Assembly: GCF_000350225.1 (NCBI RefSeq)
Contig: NW_005178483.1
Location: 6,305 to 45,259 of the forward strand
DNA from: Chondrus crispus
Taxonomy: Eukaryota; Rhodophyta; Florideophyceae; Gigartinales; Gigartinaceae
Reading direction: 5' to 3'
DNA: 38,955 bases
Under the pieces are notes generated by a model that worked only from the letters and a program-made list of their open reading frames with translations, ran no database searches and was not told the DNA's origin. Below, in pieces: positions 11,311 through 22,018 of this stretch (positions within the stretch are counted from its first letter, which is position 1; every line of letters starts with the position of its first letter). A program made the translations under genes and the position numbers.

Positions 11311-12540
11311 ATGACTCTACGACGGGTGTTCCTACGTCGTGGATGGAGCCAGAAGGAGATGAAGCACTACACACGCGCTTTACGAACGGGGGTGTATTTT
11401 TCGACTCTAAGGCAAGACGCCAGAGAGGCAGAGCTGAAGCAACGGTTCTGCCATGCTGTCTGCATCTCTAGAGGACGTGAAGAAGGGGACAAGCTGTCCA
11501 ATCTGGCCGAGGTGGAAGAGGTGCTAACAGGGGATCAAGGTTGGTTTTCAGGTCGTCGACGTCTGTTCATCTTCGATGATGTCTTGTCGCGCAACAGCAA
11601 TGACGAGGGGATTCTGCTAAAACTGTCCAGCCTTGCCAGCACGGCAGTGCAAAACGGTGAGCCTGCGAGCAGGGTTTTGTACTCTACAAGGGATCCGACG
11701 CTCATAGATCTGGGGGAGCAAGTTAAGTTTGAGGCGAGAGAAGAGCGCAATGCGTACGACATGCTGATTCATGCGAGTGAGGCATCGCGTGGTGAAGTAG
11801 AAGATCCAATATCGAGAGAGGCGTTTGGGGAGATTCTTGCCATGTGTGCGGGACTACCATTGGCTCTGAATGTAGCAGGAGTCAATGTGAAACAATCAAG
11901 AGGGGCTCGTACCGGGGACCTACCAAAGTTGTGGACGCGGTACCTGAAGACGATCAAAGAGAGTAAAGGGAGTGGGGCAATCGGCGCGCAGAAAGGAAGG
12001 GGCGGGTATGAATCGCTCTACGCAATGCTCCGCTCTTCGTTACAGTTTCTGGACTCACGTGACAGCGAAGAATCTCCGTGTTTCGCGGACATGCACCGGG
12101 CATTGTGTGTAATGAAGAAACAGGATGTGATCCTTCTGGGAGTGTTGAGGGATCTGTGGGGAACGGGCGAAGTTGACATCGCAAGAAAGTATGCGATGCA
12201 GATGAACAGTGTAGGGTTGGTTGAAATTCGAGATGTGGCGAACCGGGAAAGCCAAGGGGTAAGTCTTGAGGATCTTACGCATCATTTCGCAGTCTTTGAA
12301 ACAGGCCAGGTAGAAGGCCGTAGCTGGGAAAAGCACTGGTGTCGGAAGCTGGTTGATAGCTACCGGAAAGGGAGGGATGTGATGGAAGTAGTTGTTGAAT
12401 ATCAGGGCCCCGAGGATGGCGAGGCGAAGGAGGGATATTTTTTCGAGAACATTTGTCTACTGCTTATCAGGACCGAGCTGATGAAAGAGCTGAGCTGTTT
12501 GCTTAATAGTAGTAGGTGGGTGATCAAGGTTTTTTGTTGA
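11311..12540 (+). CDS. NB-ARC (STAND NTPase) fragment carried by the retrotransposon
   Basis: This is a 409-aa open frame from ATG. Motifs in NB-ARC order: GVYFSTLRQDAREAEL, the strand after the P-loop; Walker B RRLFIFDDVLS (about residues 84-94); the RNBS-B-like SRVLYSTRD; the GLPL motif in CAGLPLALNVAG (about residues 190-201); a winged-helix-like stretch (LRDLWGTGEVDIARKYAMQM, then LEDLTHHF); and a tail resembling the linker before WD40/TPR repeats in APAF-1-like proteins (GYFFENI ... ELSCLLNSSRW). Walker A (P-loop) is absent and no repeat domain follows. So it is a truncated piece of an innate-immunity or cell-death type NTPase, unlikely to bind ATP normally. The first 20 or so codons come from element backbone shared with the second copy. 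Function is unknown. Confidence 0.75.
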   Translation: MTLRRVFLRRGWSQKEMKHYTRALRTGVYFSTLRQDAREAELKQRFCHAVCISRGREEGDKLSNLAEVEEVLTGDQGWFSGRRRLFIFDDVLSRNSNDEGILLKLSSLASTAVQNGEPASRVLYSTRDPTLIDLGEQVKFEAREERNAYDMLIHASEASRGEVEDPISREAFGEILAMCAGLPLALNVAGVNVKQSRGARTGDLPKLWTRYLKTIKESKGSGAIGAQKGRGGYESLYAMLRSSLQFLDSRDSEESPCFADMHRALCVMKKQDVILLGVLRDLWGTGEVDIARKYAMQMNSVGLVEIRDVANRESQGVSLEDLTHHFAVFETGQVEGRSWEKHWCRKLVDSYRKGRDVMEVVVEYQGPEDGEAKEGYFFENICLLLIRTELMKELSCLLNSSRWVIKVFC

Positions 12541-14701
12541 TGAAGGGTGTGTGACAACGGGAGGCGTACCTCTTGAGGATGAAGAGACGCACCACGATAC
12601 GAGGGGAGAGTCCGAAGGGCAGGCAGTTGTTGTTGGATGGCCCACCCCGTAAGCCGTGGGACCTCCCCGAGTACGCCGCATCAACACCCCACAAATATCG
12701 ACAAGTGTGGCGATGCCCAAGTGGAACACAGGACACCGCTCGGAATTTTCAATTAATTTTAAGGAGAAAGCGACGCGGTCGAGCGCATGGGACGCTGAGC
12801 CTTTTTGGGATAAGTGAGCTGCACACGGTTCGCGACCACTACGAACGTTGCCTCTGTCGAGACAACGTCATCCGATCGCGCTTATCTCTTTTCTTTTGTC
12901 AGTGTTTTTGTTTTGGGTATGCTTTCTATTTTGTTTATCACCTCCTAGATGTGACCCCACCCCACCTCACACTACGGACGCCGGTCAGCCGACATGTTAC
13001 GATCAAGAGGGGGCTCAACCGGGACCCAGAACGAGGGGTATGACACTCCGAGGTGCGCGAAGGACGATCAAGAGAAAGACCCGAGGTGTACAAAGCTGAC
13101 AGTACGATCCGCGTCGCGGAAGGACGTGTTGGAAATCGTGAAGGATGCCCGTCGACATTGTACCCAACTTTAATTCCGTCGCGACTCCCTTTGTTACTAT
13201 TTTTCCTTCTGGAAATGAGCAGGAACCGTCGATAAGACACACATCAAAGTACAGCATCCGATCGCGAGAGCAGGACGGCGCTCGCCGAAGGGAAACGATG
13301 GCTCGCGTGTAGAAGAACAAATGTTTCGTGGACACGCGAGGAAGACGGACAGGACTACCGAAAACGAGGACGGTGTGCAAATGGCGAGTAACCCTCACAA
13401 GTTCTTTACCAAGTATCGACGAATTGGTACTGTAGGCTCTAAAGCCTGCGCGAGAACAGAACCCCGTCGAGGAGGTCACCTTTCGTGGCACCTCGTACGA
13501 AGAAGATCGTATTCGTCAAAGACAGGAATGTCATGAAGTGATACGAGCTCCGACACCCTTTTTGAATCTTTTTATTGTTGCAGTGTCGACGCGGGGGAGA
13601 TTAGAACAATGGCCACAGATTTCTGTTAACGTTTCGTGGACACGAGTGGCCTCGGTCGCACGAAAACCGAACGAGGAAAAGAATGAGGTTTTTGTCCCCA
13701 CACCCGGCCATCACCCCCCCCTATGAGTATTTTTATTGCACGACTAAGCAGGCCTCAGACGACAAATGACGAGTTGCGGGAGTCCGCAACTACTGCAAGA
13801 AGAATTGGACAGGTCTGCTTTGATAAGAATCGTAGACGGGACCGCTGCTATGACTGAATTGATTACGCATGGTGACAAGCTCGGAACGATCTCGCCATGT
13901 GGTGCAAATGAAAAAAAATGGAAACGGGCGACTCATCTGAAACTGCAATGAGGGTGTAACTTCCCATGGGCATTGAGAAGCAACGCTATCGTTTGGCACT
14001 ACGGGGACCGTACAGTAGAACCCGGTGTCGGAAATAACCGACTCAAGCGAGCGCGACCGAACGGGTCAGGCAGGTTGATAACGAACCATGTTTTTCGTGA
14101 ACCTCAAAACCCCCCTACCACTTTGTTGACCGTGATAACGGACGTCTACGGTGGCGTCGCGATAACAGTTGAGGGATGACGTCGCTGGCATGGCGTCGAC
14201 CCTACTATATTTTTTATGAGAACCGTGTGAGGACAGCCTCACACAAAAAGGGCAATTTGGGAGAATGAGGAGGAAAATGGGAGACGCACGCTGTGATAGG
14301 AGGATGGCAGAAGGAGACCGTGTGAGAAAGAGGAGGGAAATGTGACGAGGAAAAAGAGAAGGAAATGGCAAAATGGGGATGCGACCGCAGAGGCGGGACG
14401 CATACAAAAAAAAGAGAAAAAAAAGAGGAGGAAAGTGAAGGTAACGGGGGATACGCAGGTGATTCATTTTATTATCCAAAAGCTACAGGATGACGTCAAT
14501 AACCAGACGTCACCCCAAACGGGTAATAATCCGAGAACGGATCACGGAGAAGTCGCTCTAAGCGGCAGGTCATTGGGGCGGCACACCCAAGGATTTTTCC
14601 TTCGGGAGTGAGGGAACGAGTCGAGCAAGGACTCGCAGATCATCGAGGGAAGCCCCTTGGAGAGCTTCACCTTCGATGCCATGAGCGCAGCGCAATGTGC
14701 A
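12541..14701. other. Element interior with no recognised gene
   Basis: Only short overlapping open frames occur. T-rich runs (about 12880-12945, 13190-13210, 13555-13580) are followed by GC-rich stretches, loosely echoing the T-rich segment after pol at 11055-11120. A purine-rich stretch lies at about 14250-14450. I see no domain, RNA gene or clear repeat. Confidence 0.5.
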
Positions 14702-16234
14702 CTAGATGTCAATGACTCCGTCGCTCTTTTTGGGAATTGATGGGGACGGTGGGGAAGACAATGCTTCCCTAACCGACAGAGTTTCGGTATGCCCTGCCGA
14801 GGGGATATCGACAGCAGGAGGAGCAGCAGCAGGGGCTGCAGGGAGATGGGAATCTGGAGCAGACGGTCGGGGGCAAAAGTCGTCTGCGCGGGGATCTACG
14901 GCTCGTATGGGAGCTACGTCAGGGGTTGGAACTTGGTTGCCGAATTGGCGACTGAGGCGCGCTTCGGAGGGAGAGCACAAGGCGGATGTCCAAGGGTTGA
15001 ACCAGACAAAGTCACCCACCGCACTGTGACTTCGTCCGGGAGAAAAGGACGGGCGTCGCCTCGCGAAGGATCGGGATGAGTTGATAGGGGGGACAACATC
15101 CCAGTCGACCTGATTGATCTTTTCGAGTAAGGAGTGCAGTTCGAAGTCGGTGTCTGCTCCGCCCAAGGGCACAGTATAGTCCAAAAGGCACATGAGCTCG
15201 ACGAGCTTCGGAGGAAGATACCAAAGCCGCCAACAATCGTACGCCTCCCAGAGCAAGGTGGCGGCTACCTTCACGCACCACTCCGTCAAAAAGACAACCC
15301 ACAACCCGTGACGAGGATCAGTGAAATGGCTTCCAAAGTAGGTAAGGATGGGACCGAGCTCTGCCCAAAACCCTTGGCAGACCTCAAATTGTCCCCACCA
15401 CGAGGGGAGTTGCTGGTACCGGTTGGGATACTGTGACTGAGCAATTTCCCCCGCCTCAACCATTTGGTAAGCTAGGAAATATCCCGTGTCCGATCTCATC
15501 TTACGCTCGAATCGGACCGTATGCTGGAAGAAGGGGATGTTCCCGCGTTTCGTATATCGGAAATTGAGGGGGAGGATTGCGCGCGTGTATGACAGGGCAT
15601 CGTTAGTCACCGTCAGTTGGTTATGCCACAAACGGTCCGCCTCGAGCACGGGGTTACCCCGTGTCCAGCTGAGGAGGTTGTCAAGGTAATCACGCTCCCC
15701 CTCCGTGCGAAACTTCCACGTGTCACATCCGAAGGACGGAGGGATGAGGGCATTGGATAGGGATAGGTCGAGGCGGTCGAGAACGGCTTCCATGAATCGC
15801 AGGGATAGGCCCTGTCGGCCACGAGGGGAGGAACGACGCAGGATAGAAGGGGGAATGGCGACACGGGCACGCCAATCGTAGGAGGAAATGGCTTGAAGGG
15901 GAAGGTGACCCGGTAACATCCCCGCACCGTCGGCAAAGTCGCGCCCGATGTTAGTGACGTCGCGCACGTCGATGGCGGAAAACCAAGGAGTGGCCGCGTA
16001 CAGTAAGGGATAGTCGCGCATGGATTTACCTTGGAGCTCGGCTAGTGAGGGGTATCGACAAGGGGCTGATGAAGGATGGAGACCGGGATGAAAGACCGGT
16101 TCAGGAACATTGGTGTTCGGGGGAAGTCGGGGTATAGAGGGAAGGTCGCTAGGAATGGGAGGCGTGTGTGAGAAGCCCACACCGCGGCGACCGCTGGCGG
16201 TATGTCCGACAGTGGGATCCGATGAAGGAAACAT
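14702..16234 (-). CDS. Antisense ORF of the LTR element, unknown protein family
   Basis: This is a 510-aa open frame on the strand opposite to gag-pol, starting from ATG at 16234 about 110 bases inside the 3' LTR (open upstream to 16303). The N-terminus is Pro/Ser-rich, a central globular part is rich in Trp and Tyr, and the C-terminus is Pro/Ala-rich. No known domain is recognised. By eye the central part matches the ORF at 22747-23880. Shared signatures are IP..FG.D...F.....E..Y.D, then a Y.(K/R)A segment, then FG...TDP.H...L...W. Antisense ORFs between pol and the 3' LTR are known in some plant Ty3/gypsy elements (for example Grande- and RIRE2-like). Here a promoter in the 3' LTR reading outward in antisense is inferred, not shown. 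The frame is intact although pol is not. Confidence 0.65.
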   Translation of the reverse strand: MFPSSDPTVGHTASGRRGVGFSHTPPIPSDLPSIPRLPPNTNVPEPVFHPGLHPSSAPCRYPSLAELQGKSMRDYPLLYAATPWFSAIDVRDVTNIGRDFADGAGMLPGHLPLQAISSYDWRARVAIPPSILRRSSPRGRQGLSLRFMEAVLDRLDLSLSNALIPPSFGCDTWKFRTEGERDYLDNLLSWTRGNPVLEADRLWHNQLTVTNDALSYTRAILPLNFRYTKRGNIPFFQHTVRFERKMRSDTGYFLAYQMVEAGEIAQSQYPNRYQQLPSWWGQFEVCQGFWAELGPILTYFGSHFTDPRHGLWVVFLTEWCVKVAATLLWEAYDCWRLWYLPPKLVELMCLLDYTVPLGGADTDFELHSLLEKINQVDWDVVPPINSSRSFARRRPSFSPGRSHSAVGDFVWFNPWTSALCSPSEARLSRQFGNQVPTPDVAPIRAVDPRADDFCPRPSAPDSHLPAAPAAAPPAVDIPSAGHTETLSVREALSSPPSPSIPKKSDGVIDI

Positions 16235-16332
16235 GGAGATCGTCTTACTCTCACGCGAGCGGCGACCGATGGTCGGAAGAAAAAGGAAGGAGTTGCGAAG
16301 CAAGGGAGTGAAGCCGCTGCGCGAGAGCGCTC

Positions 16333-16344
16333 AGAAGGGGGATA
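16333..16344 (+). promoter_or_regulatory. Polypurine tract next to the 3' LTR
   Basis: AGAAGGGGGATA lies immediately before the TG of the 3' LTR. This is the position and composition expected of the plus-strand DNA primer site. Confidence 0.7.
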
Positions 16345-17284
16345 TGTAGTGCAATACCCGTCTCGGGTAGGGGGGAGGAAGGAAGTGAAAAAGGAAAAAA
16401 ATTGGATACTGTGGTCCGGGTTTGGGGGACACGCGTGTGCGACGAAGCGCACGATTATTTTAATTATTTAATTTTATTCACTAATTAGATCTAGAATCTA
16501 GAGCTGGGAGCTACTGTACTCGCCCCGGCGGGGCTCTATATACCTTAGCCCTCTGACCACCAAGTCAGTAAAGGTAACCCGAGTTGCCGGAGTTGAATGT
16601 CGCCTTGGTCGAAGTCCGTCTCTACCAAGACGCTCCCTTTTATCTAAGCCTACGGCATCCTCTATTGCTCGGGGGTCCCCTTTTTCCTTATGAATTTTCC
16701 TTTATTTCTCTATCCTAATTTCCCTTAATGTTGAGTTGGTCCCACCTTGTAGGATTGCGATCCGCAACGTGACGTCATTTGCCATCGGGCTTTTGTGTTG
16801 GTGCACCAGTGGTGCTTTTCTTAGTGTTGGTGCCATCGGAATCTGGTTGCGACCGATCCGTTGTTGGTACTTTGCCATCGGGCAGTACGACGGTGTTGCG
16901 CTGCTACGTTTTCTTCTTTCCCGACGGGCTACGTTGCGACGTCCCCGTCGAAGACCTTATCAAGGGTATAAGGTGTACAAGGCGCTCTTCGAGCATTGGA
17001 TTTACGACCCATCGGACCAGGTTTACCTAAACACCACTCCGAACTCGTCGAGCAGTCGCCTTTACAAGTCTCTACCACCATTTACCGATCCCGGGCTGGG
17101 CCCTTCTCTTTGCCCCCCCCCTATCAGGGATCCGAGCTACTGCGGGCCGCAAACCCGCTTAAACAGGACAGGGAGCTTCGAACACTCCGTAGCGCTGTGC
17201 CATTGGCAGTTGTTGTTTTTGTTGCTGTTGTTTGTGTTGGACCGTCGGACCTTAGTCTCTGCCTAACAGGCGCATTGCACTACA
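16345..17284 (+). repeat. 3' LTR
   Basis: It has the same length (940 bp) and ends as the 5' LTR, with 16 substitutions counted by eye, mostly transitions. TATATA lies at 16537-16542. The sequence after it (TGTACGAACTGG) is the body of another gene on the - strand. Confidence 0.95.
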
Positions 17285-18111
17285 TGTACGAACTGGATAT
17301 GATCGGACCGTCTCCGCAGCGTATCCTCTCTTTGCTCCGCGATCAGAGGTCCATCCAAATCTTCGTCAAACTCGACACATGTATCACACCTAGCAAACCC
17401 GTGCAGTCGTCTCGTCTTGATCTCAGGTGCAACCTCCTTCCAGGTCCGCACGAAGTGCTTGTAACCGCATGGGAGGCGACCAAGCGCCCTCTCCTGTTCA
17501 CAGTAGTCTTCCCACACCTCTATTTTGTTGCGTTGTGGGAGATGGAAAACATCGCGCTCCGGACTGTGGTCAGCGTCTCTAAATTTCACTCCGAGAAGAT
17601 ACGCAGCAACAAGGGTGTGCTTGCTGCCATCCAAAGATCTTGCGCGCCTATTGGCATACGGTGAAGACGGCGCATGCGGAGTACCAAGCACACTATTAAG
17701 TAAGTCCGGCGACGCTGTTGTTACACTGCGCATGTATGAACGACAGACTACGATCCCATGGTACTGAAAAACAGGCTTGTTCTTGCTGCTCGATCCACTA
17801 TCAGAATCTCGGTCGTCAAGCGCATTTCGATCGGCCACGAGTCCGATGAGAAGTCGTTTCCGGTGAACTTGAGTTTTGCCTGCGCAAAAGGAACGACGGA
17901 GGCCCCTCGACTGCTGAAATGGAATGATCTGGCCACCTCGCTGTGCGCAGCACTCCACCGGTGGTTTGTACGTCCCCGCTTCATTCGCAAGCGCATTACG
18001 CCTCATTGCAGCAGAGGACTTTGACTTGCTGATTGCATTGCGATTGCGAGAGCTTCTTCTGCGCCGCACAGAACCGCGTTGGGACTCTGAATCAGAGCTG
18101 GAGCGTGGCAT
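17285..18111 (-). pseudogene. Truncated gene cut by the 3' LTR; mobile-element-type protein with a Cys motif
   Basis: The - strand frame starts at ATG 18111 and is open for 275 codons to the LTR edge, then runs a few codons into LTR sequence to a stop at 17263. The N-terminus is Ser/Arg-rich. The body has the pattern of an uncharacterised eukaryotic family often found in repeats: VVCRSYMRSVTTASPDLL, a run like HLPQRNKIEVWEDYCEQ, a helix with YKHFVRTWKEVAPEIKTRR, and a zinc-binding-like GFARCDTCVEFDEDL. It breaks at HIQFVHV exactly where the LTR begins, so the retrotransposon or a rearrangement removed its C-terminal half. The missing half is not found beyond the 5' LTR. I cannot name the family. 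Confidence 0.6.
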
Positions 18112-21100
18112 GGAAACCGACGCCGAAGTCCGAATGCGGACCGCCGTGGAATACTGCTACGACAAGCAGCAGAAGCATGCGCCCGGCGTAGTGGCTGACT
18201 AAGGTCCGGGGCATACCAGGCTTTCGCGCCTAATGTCAAGACCAATCTGCAGCCTTCGCTGGAATCTATCGAGAATAAGCCCTACAGGAATGATGCCGAG
18301 AGAAGGCTGGAAAAATCTTCGGCAGGGGAGCAACGCCCTGCCGACGCCGCCATCCCTTGCCCACGGCACGTCCCATTGGGCAATGCTCTCGCGCAGTGCG
18401 AGGCGGGGAGGAGGTGCTCAAAATGAACTCAGAGGGATGGCATGGGCAGCGCAATTCTAAGATGGCGTACAGCTTGGCGGGCGACGGAAACGGGTTGTAC
18501 ATCGGTGATGGTGCCGGCTAATTGTGGCCCGTGGACTCGCAGGAGGCCGGCAAAAAGGGGGTGTGCTGGCGGTTGCATAGAGGCAAGGTGACGTGCGCGG
18601 GAGTCAACGTCGCGGGGGGAATCTGATGGCAACGGCGAACAATGACCGGCGGGTGTGTGGGAGGCGCGGCGGATTGAGTGAGGCTCCGAGCTGGGGTGGT
18701 ACTCTTCGTCACGGACTCCAAGTGCAAGTTCCTGAGCTTGAGACCAACGAATATATAAATTATTTATCGGGTACCGTGATGGCGTGACAGTCACGGGGAG
18801 GGCTACAAAAGCACCAAGAGACCTCCCAGGGTCAAAATGCAAGCAGAAGACGCTAAGATACTTGCAGAACCCCTAAGGAGCTCCTATTACTTATTTTCTA
18901 GTGTCTTCAACGACTGCGGAATAGTTTTGTAACGTTTTAGTGGGCTTATAACATAACTAAAGAAAAGAACGATCTTTGCACTAGAAACCGATCTACCGGA
19001 AACCCCTGTTGTTGCACCATTTTTTGCGCGTACGCATGCAGGGTCCAAGAGATGAACGCTGGGGGCCGCTGATCAAGACCGCTACCAGAAACGGGGCGAA
19101 CCGTGCCGGGGGGACGACCTTTGGGGAGAGAGGAGGCCTCCGACGCACGGCGAAGACCCTCGTCGCCCCCGTGGACTTCGACCCAGCGTACGCCCATGCC
19201 GGAATCAAGAAAGAGTGTGCCACGTGCCCTCACGGGACCGACGAGCAAAGGGAATGTGGTCGGGGAGTAGAAGTCGCCCCGAACGAATCGGGCTTGCCGA
19301 ATAGTTCTCGCCAAAGCTACTCCGCTTAGACCTGACTGTCCCTCGAGCCCTCTGGTTAGAGGTTTAATTGTCCGTATGGGGCAGGGCTATCGAGAGGATG
19401 GAGTCGCCTTGGGCGTCTCGTATTACGCCGCGACCGCAGCCATATGATCAAGAGAGAGAAAAAACTCACTGCAGTTCGTCGTGGCTTAAATCGATCGCAG
19501 CCGCCGGAAGGCTTGAAATGGACAAAAACTCCCGCACAAAGGGGATACCCAGTCGTGAGAAGGATTACGGGTCGTCAGTACTGCCTCGGGGTGCCCTGGT
19601 GGACACTTACTTGGCAGCAAATTCGGGCATCTCACCCCTCTCGCTGACGTTTACAAGGCACGGGAAGCCCTTGACTCTACGGATCCTACCGGTCGCCTTG
19701 GGTTCGAGTGCTCTTTGGTAGCCCCTCGCACAGCTCTGAGAGACGATAGGGACTGAGCGTCGCGAACGCATGTGCAGTTGGCCGAAGGAAGGAACAAGGA
19801 GGCCGGCCCAGGCTCCACGAGTAGCAATTATGCAGCCCTCGTGACCCGCTAGGGGTCAGGGTAAGCATGAGGCCAGGCGCGTTCTGGATACCGCCACTTC
19901 GTTATACGCGCGGAATGGTCACTATAGCTTTCTGCCCTGAGTCTATCCGGTTCTCGCGACAGCGTGGCATATTCGGGGTAACAGTGAGTTAGGTACTTAG
20001 GACGAGAATGACGATGACTTCCGCCTAACCGCAAGCTGTGCTTTCTACCAGCTCCTCAAGTGCTCTGCGATACGCCCTACCGCCGGCGAATGACACAGAT
20101 GCACACGAGGAAGGCATCGACGTTTCTACATCCGATCCTATCGCTGGGTCTGGACTCAAATCCGCCATTGTAATAGAAGGCGAAGGGGATTTGGTGGTAT
20201 AGTCAGGAAAGCTAGAACCCATGAAGTCCCGCAGTACTTCACACAGCCCATACCTCGCGGTACGGTTGCGTGCATGCTCAAGCGCTACGACGAAGAGAAA
20301 GAGGTGCTGAACAGGTTAATGGCACACGCCCCGAGAGCCGTCATGTCGTACAGAACTTGCACGCTGGTCCACTGGGGAAAACGGTGAGAGGGCGAAAGAC
20401 AAACTGCGTGATACGTGGACCACGGAGCAGACATGGTCACGAGTGTACGCGTCTCTGAGGCGTGCGGTACGCTTATTCAGGGGAAAGGCATGAAGAGCTC
20501 GCTTCACGCCTCCCTCACGGGGGAGACAAGACTGGAGCGACGTCCGATCGCGTCGCTAGTCGCGCTTCCGTAGGGAAGCGTCGAGCAAGAGAAGCCGCTC
20601 CACATGCTCTTCAAGCCGGGAAAGAGAGTCGGGGGCCCTCCCGCCAATGGGAGCTCGTTAATTCGGGTATGTCGAAAATTTCCCGTGCATGCTCCTCAGC
20701 CCCGTAAGGACCATTTGGCCTATCGGAGCTCGTCGAATTCCGGTCGAGCCGGACAATCATCTCGTCCGAGCTCGCACGTTAACCCCTCACCGCGTTTCTC
20801 TCCCAGATACGCCGTCCACCTTGGACCAGACCAGACGAGGAGGTCGCCGGCAGAGGGAGGCCACGGGGGGAAAAAAGCAGCAGCGGCCGTGAAGAACGCT
20901 GCAACACGGGATGGCGGGGCGCCTTCGCGCGACGCCGTGCCACTCCTCTGCTCGTGGCAGCACGTGCCCTCACGGATCAGAGCACATCGCGCTGCACCGT
21001 CGAAACGGAAGGAGGGGACGAGGAGTTCGCGTCCCCTTGTTGTACGAGTACGACACTCGACGAACCGCCACCGTGGCTTCCCGCCTCCAGTGCGCCCGCT

Positions 21101-22018
21101 CGCCCGGAACGACCGAAGACGGGACGAAGCCGCGGATTAAGACGAAGAGGACTACGACGCTAGCCCGAACCTCGATGAAACAAGACATTCCGATTCGTCT
21201 CGTGCGACGAGGCACCAGCGCGGGGCAACGATGATTTTGCCTTCCTGTCGACGGGGCGAGACGGCGACACCATGAAGTCGCGACGACTGCGACAGTGTCA
21301 GTCAAGGAACGCCCGACGTTCCTCCGTCGTCAAACCCCTCTTCGCCCATGCGAGTCAACGGCCCCGCTTTACGAGAACGGGGAAACGAACAAGTACCGTG
21401 CAGCCGAGCCCTCATGGCCGCTGCCGTGGGGAGTCGCCTCACGTCAGCCAAGACCCCCCTTTTTGAAGTTGGAGAATGGGACGACACCCTAACGCGCGCC
21501 ATTGCCGAGGTCTCTTCAAGTACGGGTGCTGCCGGGGTCGACGTGACGGCGCACCCGTGCGAAAGCCCACACAACGACGGGATCCAGCGTGTCAGACGCA
21601 TCTGCAGCAAAAGAGGATCCGCCCGCCCTTGCGCATGGCGTGCACCACGGGGTATGAGGTCAATTGCCGCCACGGTATGACCAAACGTGGGACCGGACGA
21701 GAAGCTCGAGCCCCCCCGCGCGAGGGGCGATATTGAGTCTTCGATGGCTACGAGGCGTCGACAAGGCTTAAGGAGGAGGAAAGGGGCGCGGCCGAACGCG
21801 CTCCCCGACTTCGACTTGAAGATCAAAGTCGGCAGGGAGCGCGCCAGAGCCGACGATAAGAACGTCGATGAAGAATGGCGTGTGGCAGCGACGACGCACG
21901 CCCACGCCAGGAGGAGGCTTCGATAAGCACAAGAGTAGAAGAGAAAGAGATGCCCTACTGGCTTTTACTGTGGACGAGTCGTATCTCTCGAACACTGGAC
22001 CACAACTTATCTATGAGT
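18112..22018. other. About 3.9 kb without a supported gene
   Basis: There are many short GC-rich open frames on both strands, none with a recognisable domain. An AT-richer patch lies at about 18870-18980. The composition and Arg-rich spurious frames at 20600-21950 resemble the retroelement interior at 12.5-14.7 kb, so this may be decayed element DNA lying 3' of the minus-strand ORFs at 22-24 kb. No tRNA or terminal repeat was seen. Confidence 0.4.

Larger units (their letters stand above)
2804..17284 (+). mobile_element. Complete Ty3/gypsy chromovirus-type LTR retrotransposon, 14.5 kb, with cargo
   Basis: The element is bounded by two 940-bp LTRs with TG...CA ends. Its order is LTR, leader repeats, gag, protease, RT, RNase H, integrase, chromodomain, conserved 3' segment, NB-ARC fragment, non-coding stretch, antisense ORF, polypurine tract, LTR. 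The RT-before-integrase order plus a chromodomain marks the Ty3/gypsy chromovirus group. The region between chromodomain and 3' LTR is 5.6 kb, unusually long. LTR divergence is 16 sites in 940 (about 1.7 percent by eye), so the insertion is fairly recent. Pol nevertheless has at least five in-frame TAA codons, one TGA and one frameshift, so this copy cannot make its own pol. No target-site duplication is visible. Confidence 0.93.

Noticed and set aside
20604..21140. 178-aa Arg-rich frame
   Set aside because: Low-complexity, GC-driven, overlapping equally long frames on both strands; no recognised domain.
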